DNA from: Amycolatopsis eburnea
GTDB taxonomy: Bacteria; Actinomycetota; Actinomycetes; Mycobacteriales; Pseudonocardiaceae
Direction: 5' to 3'
Assembly: GCF_003937945.1 (NCBI RefSeq)
Contig: NZ_RSEC01000060.1
Location: 744,001 to 808,000, forward strand
Length of the DNA: 64,000 bases
The position numbers and the translations under genes were made by a program. This document shows positions 1 through 9,226 of the stretch, one piece after another; the first letter of the stretch is position 1; every line of letters starts with the position of its first letter. The notes beneath the pieces are model-generated. The model ran no database searches. It saw nothing but the letters and a program-made list of their open reading frames with translations, and was not told the origin of the DNA.

Positions 1-62
1 GCGGTCAGCTCTGGGCGTACCTGGAGATGGCCGCGCACAGCATGATGAACAGCTTCGTATGA
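1..62 (+). CDS. glbO: Group II truncated haemoglobin GlbO, C-terminal end (partial)
   Basis: Only the last 19 codons are inside the window, reading from base 3 to a TGA at 60-62. The peptide ends WAYLEMAAHSMMNSFV, which closely resembles the C-terminus I remember for mycobacterial GlbO (YLEMAAHSLVNSPF). GlbO is an oxygen-binding group II truncated haemoglobin. The stop overlaps the ATG of the next gene by four bases (ATGA). In M. tuberculosis glbO (Rv2470) also lies directly before the alpha-glucosidase aglA (Rv2471), which supports the call. The haem-binding residues lie outside the window. Confidence 0.75.
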   Translation, partial: GQLWAYLEMAAHSMMNSFV

Positions 63-1609
63 GACAGGAAGCCTGGTGGCAGGACGCCGTCTTCTACCAG
101 GTCTACGTGCGCTCGTTCGCCGACTCGGACGGTGACGGCGTCGGAGACCTGGAAGGCATCCACTCCAGGCTCGGTTACCTTGAGCTGCTGGGCGTGGACG
201 CGCTGTGGCTGACGCCGTTCTACCGCTCCCCGATGGCCGACCACGGCTACGACATCGCCGACCCGCGCGACGTCGACCCGATGTTCGGCACCCTCGGCGA
301 CTTCGACGTCCTGCTGACCGAGGCGCACAAGCGTGGCATCAAGGTCACCGTGGACGTGGTCCCCAACCACACCAGCAACCAGCACGCCTGGTTCAAGTCC
401 GCGATGGCGGCCGCGCCGGGCAGCCCCGAGCGCGACCGCTACATCTTCCGCGACGGCGTCGGGCCGACCGGCGAGGACCCGCCGAACAACTGGGTCAGCG
501 CGTTCGGCGGCCCGGCCTGGACCCGGGTGCCCGACGGCCAGTGGTACCTGCACCTGTTCGCGCCGCAGCAGCCGGACCTGAACTGGGCCAACCCGGAGGT
601 CGCCGCCGACCTCGAGCGCACGCTGCGGTTCTGGCTCGAACGCGGCGTCGACGGCTTCCGCATCGACGTCGCGCACGGCATGGCGAAGCCGCCCGGCCTG
701 CCGGACATGGACCCGCGCGCCGACGCGCTCGGGCCCAGCCACTACTACGACCCGCGCTGGGACAACGACGGCGTCCACGAGATCCACCAGATGATCCGCA
801 AGGTGCTCGACGAGTTCCCGGACGCGATGGCGGTCGGCGAGATCTGGGTGACCGACGAGGAACGCCTCTCCCGCTACCTGCGGCCCGACGAGCTGCACCT
901 GGCGTTCAACTTCCGGCTGGTGCTGACCCACTTCGACGCCGACGCCATGCGCACGGCCATCGAGCGCTCCCTGACCGTCCCGGCGAAGGTCGGCGCGCCC
1001 GCGACCTGGACGCTGGGCAACCACGACGTCTGGCGCCAGGTCAGCCGCTACGGCGGCGGCGAGACCGGGGTCCGCCGCGCGCGGGCGATGGCGCTGGTGG
1101 AGCTGGCGCTGCCCGGCACGGTCTACCTGTACAACGGCGAGGAGCTGGGCCTGGCGAACGTCGAGCTGGCCCCGGCCGACATGGCCGACCCGCGCGCGAA
1201 GACGAGCGGCGCCGAGTTCGGCCGCGACGTCTCGCGCGTGCCGCTGCCGTGGGAGGGCGACCTCCCGCCGTTCGGGTTCTCGCGCAACCCGCGCACGTGG
1301 CTGCCGATGCCCGCGGAATGGGCCGGGCTGACGGTGGAGAAGCAGATCGAGGACGCGGACTCGACGCTTTCCCTGTACCGCCAGGCGATCGAGCTGCGGA
1401 AGACCCATCCGGCGTTCGGCGGCGACGAGCTGGAGTGGTACGGCGCGCCCGCGGGCTGTTTCGCGTTCCGGCGCCGCGGCGGCGGGCTGGTGTGCGCGCT
1501 CAACACGTCCGCGAGCCCGATCGCGTTGCCGCCGGGTGAGGTGCTGCTGTCGAGCAGTCCGCTGGTGGACGGGAAGCTGCCGGCGGACTCGGCAGCCTGG
1601 CTGATCTGA
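59..1609 (+). CDS. aglA: GH13 alpha-glucosidase (AglA-like)
   Basis: This is a 516-residue cytosolic glycoside hydrolase of family 13, of the oligo-1,6-glucosidase/alpha-glucosidase type, expected to release glucose from short alpha-glucosides. The N-terminus begins WWQDAVFYQVYVRSFADSDG, typical of the (beta/alpha)8 barrel. The four conserved regions are visible: DVVPNHTS, GFRIDVAHG with the nucleophile Asp, GEIWV with the acid/base Glu, and TLGNHD with the stabilising Asp. A short beta-sandwich C-terminal domain follows. No signal peptide is seen. The ATG overlaps the stop of the truncated haemoglobin gene, so the two are probably cotranscribed. The exact substrate cannot be read from the sequence. 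Confidence 0.9.
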   Translation: MRQEAWWQDAVFYQVYVRSFADSDGDGVGDLEGIHSRLGYLELLGVDALWLTPFYRSPMADHGYDIADPRDVDPMFGTLGDFDVLLTEAHKRGIKVTVDVVPNHTSNQHAWFKSAMAAAPGSPERDRYIFRDGVGPTGEDPPNNWVSAFGGPAWTRVPDGQWYLHLFAPQQPDLNWANPEVAADLERTLRFWLERGVDGFRIDVAHGMAKPPGLPDMDPRADALGPSHYYDPRWDNDGVHEIHQMIRKVLDEFPDAMAVGEIWVTDEERLSRYLRPDELHLAFNFRLVLTHFDADAMRTAIERSLTVPAKVGAPATWTLGNHDVWRQVSRYGGGETGVRRARAMALVELALPGTVYLYNGEELGLANVELAPADMADPRAKTSGAEFGRDVSRVPLPWEGDLPPFGFSRNPRTWLPMPAEWAGLTVEKQIEDADSTLSLYRQAIELRKTHPAFGGDELEWYGAPAGCFAFRRRGGGLVCALNTSASPIALPPGEVLLSSSPLVDGKLPADSAAWLI

Positions 1610-1619
1610 GGGAGCTGCC

Positions 1620-2182
1620 GTGCGGAAACTGGTCTACGGCATGAACTTGAGCCTGGACGGCTACACCACCGCGCCCGGGGGCGACATCGGCTGGAGCGAA
1701 CCGAGCGACGAGCTGTTCGAGTGGTGGCTCGAGCGGGAGCAGGCGATCGACCTCTTCCTGTACGGGCGCAAGCTCTGGGAGACGATGGGCTCCCACTGGC
1801 CGACGGCCGACGAGCTGCCCGGCGCGACGCCGGCGGAGATCGCGTTCGCGCGGAACTGGCGGGACACGCCGAAGGTGCTGTTCACCTCGACGAAGGTCGA
1901 CGAGACCCGCTGGAACACCCGCGTGGTGACCGGCGACGCGATCGCCGAGATCACCCGCCTCAAGGACGGCGACGGCGGGCCGATGCGGGTCGGCGGGCCG
2001 ACGCTGGCCGTGGCGGCTCTGCGGGCCGGGCTGGTCGACGAGTACGAGATCGTCACCCACCGGTCGTCGTGGGTGGCGGCGCGCCGTTCTTCCCCGCGCT
2101 CGACAGCTGGGTGAACCTGAACCTGGTGGAGACGCGGACGTTCCCCGGCGGAGTGACCCTGGCCCGGTACGAACGGCGCTGA
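1620..2182 (+). pseudogene. RibD/DHFR-like reductase, frameshifted
   Basis: A GTG at 1620, preceded by GAGGGAG, opens a reading frame of the RibD C-terminal/dihydrofolate-reductase-like family (MNLSLDGYTTAPGGDIGW, FLYGRKLWETM, VGGPTLAVAALRAGLVDEYEI). After EIVTH, near base 2057, the family-typical continuation PVVVGGGAPFFPALDSW is in another frame and runs to 2182. One missing C in the CCCACC tract restores a single protein of about 187 residues. As written, the frame ends early at 2114. This is either a decayed gene or a sequencing error. Such proteins are usually NADPH-dependent reductases of unknown substrate. An intact paralogue of the same family lies at 24767-25360. Confidence 0.75.
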
Positions 2183-2187
2183 CCGCT

Positions 2188-2274
2188 AGCGCCCCAATGT
2201 GGCCTTGGTTGCGTCAGACGCACCGAAGGCCGCCTTGGGTGCGTCTGACGCACCGAAGGCCACATTGGGGCGCT
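2188..2274. repeat. 87-bp palindromic element, copy 1
   Basis: The ends are AGCGCCCCAATGTGGCCTT and its reverse complement. The interior holds GCGTCAGACGC and GCGTCTGACGC, each followed by ACCGAAGGCC. Two further 87-bp copies lie at 55912-55998 and 59066-59152. This copy sits between the RibD-like pseudogene and a convergent small gene. The long hairpin could end transcription from both sides. Confidence 0.85.
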
Positions 2275-2310
2275 TGCCCCGACCCGTCGACGAACCGAAC
2301 GGCGAGCGGG

Positions 2311-2556
2311 CTAGCCGCTCTGGTCGCCCGAGCCGTCGTCGAAGGCGCCGCTCGCCAGCCACGCCACCAGCGCGGCGGCCTGGAGGTAGGGCGCCGCTTG
2401 GGCGGCCGCCCGGCCCGCCGCACGCGTGCGGCCCCACCTCTCAGGTCTTTCGGCGCGCTCCGGCGCCTGCTCACCGGCCGGACGGTCCCGCCGCCACGGC
2501 GTCTCCTCGGCGCGCACGGCGTCGAGGAAGTCCGCGGTCGGGTCGTCCGGCGTCAT
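2311..2556 (-). CDS. Small hypothetical protein
   Basis: This 81-residue frame starts with ATG at 2556 and shares strand and orientation with the dehydrogenase operon, 52 bases after the preceding stop. The N-terminal half is charged (MTPDDPTADFLDAVRAEETP). The C-terminal half has an alanine-rich stretch (QAAPYLQAAALVAWLASGA) that could be one amphipathic or membrane-associated helix. I do not recognise a family. It may be the last gene of the operon. The opposite strand is also open here, so the call is tentative. Confidence 0.45.
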   Translation of the reverse strand: MTPDDPTADFLDAVRAEETPWRRDRPAGEQAPERAERPERWGRTRAAGRAAAQAAPYLQAAALVAWLASGAFDDGSGDQSG

Positions 2557-2608
2557 GACTCCAGACTGCCACCGCCCGGCGAGAACGGTGGCAGTCGTAA
2601 GGAATCCG

Positions 2609-3244
2609 TCAGAACAGCAGCGGCAGCAGCGCGTGGCGGCGCCGGACGATCGCGCCGTAGCGCGCGTCCAGGCGCAGCCACGAGTCCGTCGCCGACACGC
2701 GGACGACGTCCTCGGTCCGGTCCGAGTCCACGAAACCCATGCCCGACATCGCGAACAGGCAGCGCATCTGGACCTTGACCTCCACCGCGTCGCCGGACAC
2801 GGTGAGCACCGCCTGGTCCATCAGCGACGACGGCGGGGTGCCGTGCGGGCCCGCGTTGTCCCTGGCCAGCGTCACGCCCCGGTCGGCCAGCTCCGCGACG
2901 ACCCGCGCCGGCAGCTCGTCGACCAGCGGCCAGCGGCCGGACGGCGGCAGTTCGCCGTGCCACAGCAGGTCACGGGCCGGGCCCGGGTCCATCCGCGGCC
3001 CACCCGCCACGGTCAGCGCGGCGAGCAGCTCGTTGCCGGACACCGTGACGTCGCCGGGGGTGACGTCCCCGGCCACCGCGCGCGTCGCGAAGCACTCGAA
3101 CGGCGTCGCCGTCCAGGCCTCGACCACGCCGTCGCCGCGCTGGCGCAGCCGGACGGCCGTCTGACCGTCCAGCCGGACCGCGCGGGCGACGAAGGCGCCG
3201 AGGGTCTCCCGGTCCGCCGCGTCCGGCACGAACAACTCAGGCAT
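2609..3244 (-). CDS. Conserved hypothetical protein, Rv2474c-like position
   Basis: This 211-residue protein has no signal peptide, membrane segment or motif I can name. Its ATG at 3244 overlaps the end of the thioesterase gene by eight bases, so it is translationally coupled to it and to the glutamate dehydrogenase. M. tuberculosis has a conserved hypothetical gene (Rv2474c) in the equivalent place after its thioesterase and dehydrogenase. I infer that it is the counterpart from position only. Function unknown. Confidence 0.7.
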   Translation of the reverse strand: MPELFVPDAADRETLGAFVARAVRLDGQTAVRLRQRGDGVVEAWTATPFECFATRAVAGDVTPGDVTVSGNELLAALTVAGGPRMDPGPARDLLWHGELPPSGRWPLVDELPARVVAELADRGVTLARDNAGPHGTPPSSLMDQAVLTVSGDAVEVKVQMRCLFAMSGMGFVDSDRTEDVVRVSATDSWLRLDARYGAIVRRRHALLPLLF

Positions 3245-3656
3245 CCGCGAACCCCTGCTTCAGAAACTCCGACTCGGGCGGGCTGAGCCTACGCGGCCGC
3301 AACGCGACCGTGTCGTACGGCGCCAGCACCGTCTCCGCGGTGACCGCCACCGGGTCGGTTTCGGCCGGCCCGGTGTGCACCCGGTAGGCCAGCGTGAAGC
3401 TGGCCGCCCGGAGTTCCGTGAGGTCGATGTCCACCCGCAGCTGCTGCCCGGAGACCACGATCGGCGCCTTGTAGGCCACTTCCAGCTTGACCACGACGAT
3501 GCCCTTCGGCAGCTGGTCGAGCCCCGCCTCGACGGCGCCCTCGAACAGCAGCGGGATCCGCGCCTCTTCGAGCAGCGTCACCATCTTCGCGTGGTTGATG
3601 TGGCCGTAGACGTCCATGTCCGTCCAGCGCGGGCGGACGTGCGAAACGTAGGTCAC
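3237..3656 (-). CDS. Hotdog-fold acyl-CoA thioesterase
   Basis: This 139-residue protein of the 4-hydroxybenzoyl-CoA thioesterase (hotdog) family probably hydrolyses an acyl-CoA. The diagnostic start is RPRWTDMDVYGHINHAKMV: the Asp of TDMDVYGHINH aligns with the catalytic acid of this family, and the long helix KMVTLLEEARIPLL follows. I chose the GTG at 3656 because it overlaps the stop of the dehydrogenase as GTGA and leaves the domain complete. Position and neighbours match Rv2475c of M. tuberculosis. The physiological substrate is unknown. Confidence 0.85.
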   Translation of the reverse strand: MTYVSHVRPRWTDMDVYGHINHAKMVTLLEEARIPLLFEGAVEAGLDQLPKGIVVVKLEVAYKAPIVVSGQQLRVDIDLTELRAASFTLAYRVHTGPAETDPVAVTAETVLAPYDTVALRPRRLSPPESEFLKQGFADA

Positions 3657-6600
3657 CGCACCGTGCTCCGGATCTGCCGGGCCGCCACCGAGAGCGTCGC
3701 GAGGTCGAGCCGCCCGGAGTTGTGGATCTCCTCCAGCGCGACCCGCGCGCGCTGCAGGCGCGAGGAGTTCGTCTTCTCCCACTGGGCGATCTTGGCGTCC
3801 CCGGACGAGCCGGGATCGCTGTGCCGCAACGCGTCCAGCGTGATCGCCCGCAGCGAGCCGTAGACGTCGTCGCGCAGCGAGAGCCGGGCGAGGGCGTGCC
3901 AGCGGTTGCCGCGTTCCAGCGCGCTGATCTCGGTGAGCATCTTGTCGATGTCCAGGTGGTCCGAAAGCGCGTAGTACAGCTCCGCCGTCTCGGCCGGGCT
4001 GTGCGTGGCGTCCACGCCGATCTGCTGCTCGGCGAGCTCGGCCACCTCGGTGACGTCGAGCAGGCCGTAGGTGTGCAGCAGCAGCGACACCCGGCGCGCC
4101 AGCCCCTCGGGCACCTTCGCGGCGATCAGCTCGTCGACGTGCTTCTGCACCGACTCGGCCTCGCGGCCGCGCAGCAGGTCGCCGATCTTCGGGACCAGGT
4201 CGCCCAGCACGCGGCCGAAGCGCTTGATCTCCGACAGCAGCGCCAGCGGCTGCGGCCGGTTGGTGAGGAACCAGCGCGCGGCCCGGTCGAGCAGCCGCCG
4301 CGTCTCCAGCACCATCGCGTCGGCGACGTCGGTGTGCACGACGTTGTCCAGCGCGTCGATCTCCGCCCACAGCGACGGCAGGTCGAACACCTGCGTCACC
4401 ACCGCGTACGCGCGCACCGCGTCGGTCGCGGTCGCGTTCATCTCCTCCATCAGCCGGTAGACGAAAGAGATGCCGCCGCCGTCGACCACCTCGTTGGCGA
4501 CCAGCGTGGTGATGATCTGGCGCTTCAGCGGGTGCTCGCCGATGGCGTCCGGGAACCGCTCGCGCAGCGGCTTCGGGAAGTACTCGGGCAGCCGGGCCGC
4601 GAACACCTTCGAGTCGGGCAGGTCGCTGGCCAGCAGCTCGCCCTTCAGCTCCAGCTTGACGTGGGCCAGCAGTGTCGCCAGCTCCGGCGACGTCAGGCCC
4701 TTGCCCGCCTTCTCCAGCTCGCGGAACTCCGAGTTGCTCGGCAGCGCCTCGAGTTTCCGGTCGAACGCGCCCGCCGCCACCAGCGCCTGGACCTGCCGCT
4801 GGTGCACCGAAAGCATCGGCGCGGCGTGCGCCCGGCTGACGCCGAGGACGGCGTTCTGCCGGTAGTTGTCCGCCAGCACCAGCGCGCCGACCTCGTCGGT
4901 CATCTCCGCGAGCAGCTCGTTGCGCTGCGCCTCCTCGAGCTTCCCGGTCTGCACCAGGTGGTCGAGCAGGATCTTGATGTTGACCTCGTGGTCCGAGCAG
5001 TCGACACCGGCCGAGTTGTCCAGCGCGTCGGTGTTGATCTTGCCGCCGTTGCGCGCGAACTCGATCCGGCCGAGCTGGGTGAGGCCCAGGTTGCCGCCTT
5101 CGCCGAACACCTTGACGCGCAGCTGCTTGCCGTCGACGCGGATGGCGTCGTTGGCCTTGTCCCCCGCGGCCAGGTGGGTCTCGGTCTCCGCCTTGACGTA
5201 GGTGCCGATGCCGCCGTTCCACAGCAGCTCGACCGGCGCCAGCAGGATCGCCTGGATCAGGTCCATCGGCGCCAGCGCGGTGACGCCCTCGTCGAGGCCG
5301 AGTGCCGTGCGGACCTGCGGGCTGATCGGGATCGACTTCGCCGTGCGCGGGTAGATCCCGCCGCCCTCGCTGATCAGCGAGCGGTCGTAGTCGTCCCACG
5401 AGCTGCGCGGGAGGTCGAACAGCCGGCGCCGCTCGGCGAACGACGCGGCGGCGTCCGGGTCCGGGTCGAGGAAGACGTGCATGTGGTTGAACGCCGCGAC
5501 CAGCCGGATGTGCTCGGACAGCAGCATGCCGTTGCCGAAGACGTCGCCCATCATGTCGCCGATGCCGACGACGGTGAAGTCCTCGGTCTGGGTGTCCTTG
5601 CCCAGCTCGCGGAAGTGCCGCTTGACGCTCTCCCAGGCACCCTTCGCCGTGATGCCCATGGCCTTGTGGTCGTAGCCGACCGAGCCGCCGGAGGCGAACG
5701 CGTCACCCAGCCAGAAGCCGTACTGCGCGGAGACCTCGTTCGCGATGTCGGAGAACTTCGCCGTGCCCTTGTCGGCCGCGACGACCAGGTAGGAGTCGTC
5801 GGGGTCGTGCCGGACGACGCCCGGCGCGGGCACGGTCTTGCCCTCGATCCGGTTGTCGGTCAGGTCGAGCAGGCCGGAGATGAACATCCGGTAGCAGGCG
5901 ATGCCCTCGTTGAGCTGGGCGTCGCGGTCGATGCTCGCGTCCCCGGTCGCGGCCGGCGGCGTCTTCACGACGAAGCCGCCCTTCGCGCCGACCGGCACGA
6001 TCACCGCGTTCTTCACCGCCTGCGCCTTGACCAGGCCGAGGATCTCGGTGCGGAAGTCCTCGCGCCGGTCCGACCAGCGCAGGCCACCGCGCGCGACCTC
6101 GCCGAAGCGCAGGTGCACGCCCTCGACGCGCGGCGAGTACACGAAGATCTCGAACTTGGGCCGCGGCTCGGGCAGCTCGGGCACGCCGGCCGGGTCGAGC
6201 TTGATCGCCAGGTACGGCCGCGGCTTCCCGGCGGTGTCGGTGACGTGGTAGTTCGTCCGCAGGGTGGCCCGGATGACGGCCATCAGGCGGCGCAGGATCC
6301 GGTCCTCGTCGAGGCTGGTGACCTCGTCGATCATCGAGCCGAGCTCGCCGGCCAGCGCTTCGGTGGCCGCTTCGCGGTCGGTCTCGCCCAGCTGCGGGTC
6401 GAACCGGGCCTCGAACAGCCGCAGCAGCTTCGTGGCGACCTGGGTGTGGTTCAGCAGCGTGTTCTGGATGTAGTCCTGGGAGAACGCGCTGCCGGCCTGG
6501 CGCAGGTACCGCGAGTACGCGCGCAGCACGGCCACCTGGCGCCAGGTGAGCCCGGCCCGCAGGACGAGCCCGTTGAGGCCGTCGACCTCGGCGTCGCCCC

Positions 6601-8638
6601 GCCACGCGGCCTCGAAGGCGTCCTGGAAGCGGTCGCGCAGCTCGGTGATCGCCGCGGCGTCGGTCTTCGCGATGACCTTCTGGTCGATGCGCAGGCCGAA
6701 GTCGTAGATCCAGCACGCGCCGCCGTCCTCGCGGTGCAGCTCGTACGGCCGCTCGTCGACGACCTCGACGCCCATCGCCTGCAGCACCGGCAGCACCTTG
6801 GACAGCGTCACGCCCTCGCCGCGCAGGTAGAGCTTGAAGCGCCGCTCGCCGGGCTCGGCGTTCGCCGGCAGGTAGAACGACAGCGCGAGGTCGCCCTCGT
6901 CGGTCAGCGAGTCGAGGGCGCGGAGGTCGCCCAGCGCCTCTTCGGCGGTGAAGTCCTCCTTGTAGCCCTCGGGGAACACGCTCGCGTAGCGCTGGCCCTG
7001 CTCGGTGGCCGACTCCTCGCCGACGATCCCGACCGCGACCCCGCCGTCCGACCGCTCGCGGCGCTCGTCGAGCACCGCCTCGACCATCCGGTCGTCCCAG
7101 CTGCGGACCGCGGCGTTGAGCCGCTCCTGGATCCGCTGCGTGTCCGGCTCCAGGCGGCGCGCGGGATCGGTGTGCACCATGAAGTGCACCTGCGCCAGCA
7201 CGGTTTCCCCGATCCGGGCGCTGTACTCGAGCTGGGTGCCTTCGAGTTCCTCGAGCAGGACTTCCTGCATGGCCAGCCGCGACCGCGTGGTGTAGCGGTC
7301 CTGCGGGAGGTAGACGAGGCAGGAGTAGAAGCGGCCGTAGGGGTCGCGGCGCAGGAACAGCCGCAGCCGCCGCCGGTCGGACAGCGTGATCGCGCCGGTC
7401 GTCGTCGCGTAGAGGGAGTCGGTGTCGGCGGAGAACAGGTCGGCCCGCGGCCAGTTCTGCAGGACTTCGAGCATCCGCTGGCCGGAGAAGGACTCCATCG
7501 GGAAGCCGGCGCGGTGGATGACCTCGCGGACCCGCTTGCACACCACCGGGATGTCGAGGACGTTCTCGTGCAGCGCCGTGGTGGTGAACATGCCGAGGAA
7601 GCGGTGCTCGCCGGTGACGGTGCCCTCGGCGTCGAACGTCTTCACGCCGACGTAGTAGGGGTAGACCGGCCGGTGCACGGTCGAGGGCGCGCTCGCCTGG
7701 GTCAGCACCAGCAGCGTCGGCGCGAGCGCGGTGGCGGCGGTGTCCGGGCCGGCGGTGAGGCCGCGGGCGGCGAGGCTGTCCTGGCGCAGCACGCCGAGAC
7801 CGGAGGCCAGGACCGCGCGCAGGGCGGGGTCGTCGGATTCCGGGTGCGGGTTGTCGACCAGCTCGTAGCGGCGGTAGCCGAGGAAGGTGAAGTGGCCGTC
7901 GGCCAGCCAGCGCAGCAGCCGCGCGCCCTCGGCCACCTCGGCCTGGGGCAGCTTCGGCGGGTCGGTCTCCAGCTCACTCGCCAGGTCGCAGGCGGTCTGG
8001 GCCATCTTCTCGGCGTCTTCGACGACCTCGCGGACGTCGCCCAGCACGCTCGAGAGCCGGTTGTCGAGCTCGCGCGCGCGGTTGCGGTCGGTGACGAAGT
8101 CGATCTCGATGTACATCCACGACTCGGCGGCCGAGTTCGCGGGCGGCTCGGCCGGGTCGGCGTCGGGGTGGACTTCGAGCAGCTCACCGGTCAGGTCGCG
8201 GGTGACGACGACGATCGGGTGGACGATCCGCTGCACCTGCACCCCGTCGCGCGCGAACTCGGCGGCGATCGAGTCGACCAGGTACGGCATGTCGTCGGTG
8301 ACGACCTGCACGACGGTGGCCTCGCGAGCCCACCCGTCCTCGGCGACGGTCGGGTTCAGCAGCCGCACGGCCGGGCGGCCGGGCATCCGGTGCTTCGCCA
8401 GCTGCAGGTGCGAGCGCACCGCCCCGACGAGGTTCACGGCCTCGTCGCCGACGATCTCCTCGGCCGGGATGTGCCGGTAGTACAGCCGGATGAGCTCACC
8501 GATCTCCGGCGCCAGCCCCGCGGCGGCGTCGATCAGGTCGTCCCTGATCTGCTCCGGGCTGGCCGGGGCGCGCTGGCCGAACTCGGGTTCGGTTTCCGCG
8601 CCGGTTCCGGATGGGGACGAGACTCCGGTCGAGCTCAT
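3653..8638 (-). CDS. gdh: NAD-specific glutamate dehydrogenase, large (180-kDa) class
   Basis: This protein of about 1661 residues has the length of the large bacterial NAD-dependent glutamate dehydrogenases, which oxidise glutamate to 2-oxoglutarate and ammonium. The long N-terminal regulatory part includes the ACT-like segment around DDMPYLVDSIA. The catalytic part carries FRTEILGLVKAQAVKNAVI, then VGAKGGFVVKTPP with the substrate-binding Lys region, and the nucleotide-binding part GIGDMMGDVFGNGMLLSEH. I chose the ATG at 8638 (MSSTGVSSPS), with GGAGAG about eight bases upstream. The frame also extends to 8707. It heads an operon with the thioesterase and the 211-residue protein. The antisense strand has a very long open frame, a GC-bias artefact. 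Confidence 0.95.
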   Translation of the reverse strand: MSSTGVSSPSGTGAETEPEFGQRAPASPEQIRDDLIDAAAGLAPEIGELIRLYYRHIPAEEIVGDEAVNLVGAVRSHLQLAKHRMPGRPAVRLLNPTVAEDGWAREATVVQVVTDDMPYLVDSIAAEFARDGVQVQRIVHPIVVVTRDLTGELLEVHPDADPAEPPANSAAESWMYIEIDFVTDRNRARELDNRLSSVLGDVREVVEDAEKMAQTACDLASELETDPPKLPQAEVAEGARLLRWLADGHFTFLGYRRYELVDNPHPESDDPALRAVLASGLGVLRQDSLAARGLTAGPDTAATALAPTLLVLTQASAPSTVHRPVYPYYVGVKTFDAEGTVTGEHRFLGMFTTTALHENVLDIPVVCKRVREVIHRAGFPMESFSGQRMLEVLQNWPRADLFSADTDSLYATTTGAITLSDRRRLRLFLRRDPYGRFYSCLVYLPQDRYTTRSRLAMQEVLLEELEGTQLEYSARIGETVLAQVHFMVHTDPARRLEPDTQRIQERLNAAVRSWDDRMVEAVLDERRERSDGGVAVGIVGEESATEQGQRYASVFPEGYKEDFTAEEALGDLRALDSLTDEGDLALSFYLPANAEPGERRFKLYLRGEGVTLSKVLPVLQAMGVEVVDERPYELHREDGGACWIYDFGLRIDQKVIAKTDAAAITELRDRFQDAFEAAWRGDAEVDGLNGLVLRAGLTWRQVAVLRAYSRYLRQAGSAFSQDYIQNTLLNHTQVATKLLRLFEARFDPQLGETDREAATEALAGELGSMIDEVTSLDEDRILRRLMAVIRATLRTNYHVTDTAGKPRPYLAIKLDPAGVPELPEPRPKFEIFVYSPRVEGVHLRFGEVARGGLRWSDRREDFRTEILGLVKAQAVKNAVIVPVGAKGGFVVKTPPAATGDASIDRDAQLNEGIACYRMFISGLLDLTDNRIEGKTVPAPGVVRHDPDDSYLVVAADKGTAKFSDIANEVSAQYGFWLGDAFASGGSVGYDHKAMGITAKGAWESVKRHFRELGKDTQTEDFTVVGIGDMMGDVFGNGMLLSEHIRLVAAFNHMHVFLDPDPDAAASFAERRRLFDLPRSSWDDYDRSLISEGGGIYPRTAKSIPISPQVRTALGLDEGVTALAPMDLIQAILLAPVELLWNGGIGTYVKAETETHLAAGDKANDAIRVDGKQLRVKVFGEGGNLGLTQLGRIEFARNGGKINTDALDNSAGVDCSDHEVNIKILLDHLVQTGKLEEAQRNELLAEMTDEVGALVLADNYRQNAVLGVSRAHAAPMLSVHQRQVQALVAAGAFDRKLEALPSNSEFRELEKAGKGLTSPELATLLAHVKLELKGELLASDLPDSKVFAARLPEYFPKPLRERFPDAIGEHPLKRQIITTLVANEVVDGGGISFVYRLMEEMNATATDAVRAYAVVTQVFDLPSLWAEIDALDNVVHTDVADAMVLETRRLLDRAARWFLTNRPQPLALLSEIKRFGRVLGDLVPKIGDLLRGREAESVQKHVDELIAAKVPEGLARRVSLLLHTYGLLDVTEVAELAEQQIGVDATHSPAETAELYYALSDHLDIDKMLTEISALERGNRWHALARLSLRDDVYGSLRAITLDALRHSDPGSSGDAKIAQWEKTNSSRLQRARVALEEIHNSGRLDLATLSVAARQIRSTVR

Positions 8639-8707
8639 TTGAGACAACTCTCCAGTTTGCGTGAGGTGGCACCGCGCCGGCTCGTCGTTGAGCCGGACCC
8701 ACCCCAC

Positions 8708-9050
8708 ACTAATGCGCCGGGCCGCGGTGCCACACGAAGACCCGGAGGTTGGTCCGAGCGGAAAAACCCTTTCGGGCCAGCGGATTCGCGGTATCGGTAA
8801 AGCTACCGGCGGGTTGTGTCCAGCGGGCTCGCGCGGCGCTGACCAGCCACGCTGGAGGGCGGTCCGGGGGTCGTGATCGGTTCAGCTACCGGGGTGCGGC
8901 ACCGCTCGGCGAACGTTGTCGGCCGGTCGGCGACCTCTGGCGGGGGCGGATCCCGTGGCGGTGGGGGCCGGGACAGGTCGGCGACGAAACGGGACGTCTC
9001 GGCGACCGGGGCGGGATCGGCCGGAACGCTCCCGCGGCCTGGCGGGATGT
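8708..9050. other. Intergenic, no gene recognised
   Basis: This stretch lies between the dehydrogenase start and the palindrome cluster. Open frames exist on both strands but look like GC-bias shadows with no recognisable motif. It presumably holds the promoter of the dehydrogenase operon on the minus strand. I could not identify a convincing -35/-10 pair. Confidence 0.5.
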
Positions 9051-9174
9051 CATGAAAGGGTCGTTCATGGCGTCTGGCGTCATGAACGGGTCGTTCATGG
9101 CATCGGTGCCGCCGCGCGGAGGTCTTGAATGAGTCATTCAGGGCGTCTGCGGTCCTGAATGACTCATTCAAGAC
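9051..9174. repeat. Cluster of four short palindromes (TGAAnGnnTCnTTCA type)
   Basis: Four inverted repeats occur in succession: CATGAAAGGGTCGTTCATG at 9051-9069, CATGAACGGGTCGTTCATG at 9081-9099, TTGAATGAGTCATTCA at about 9125-9140, and CCTGAATGACTCATTCAAG at about 9154-9172. The last two are also inverted relative to each other (GGTCTTGAATGAG against GACTCATTCAAGAC). Similar pairs lie at 17737-17790 and 40087-40143. The cluster is at the 3' end of the TPR-like gene, where it could act as a terminator. Confidence 0.8.
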
Positions 9175-9226
9175 ACCGGCGGAGGCGGCCAGGCGGGATC
9201 AGCCGGCCGAGCCCGTGGCGGCGGGG

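Noticed and set aside
3722..8800. 1692-codon open frame antisense to glutamate dehydrogenase
   Set aside because: It is composed of low-complexity Arg/Val/Gln/Asp runs typical of the mirror frame of a GC-rich gene, with no domain, and the sense frame is an unambiguous dehydrogenase.
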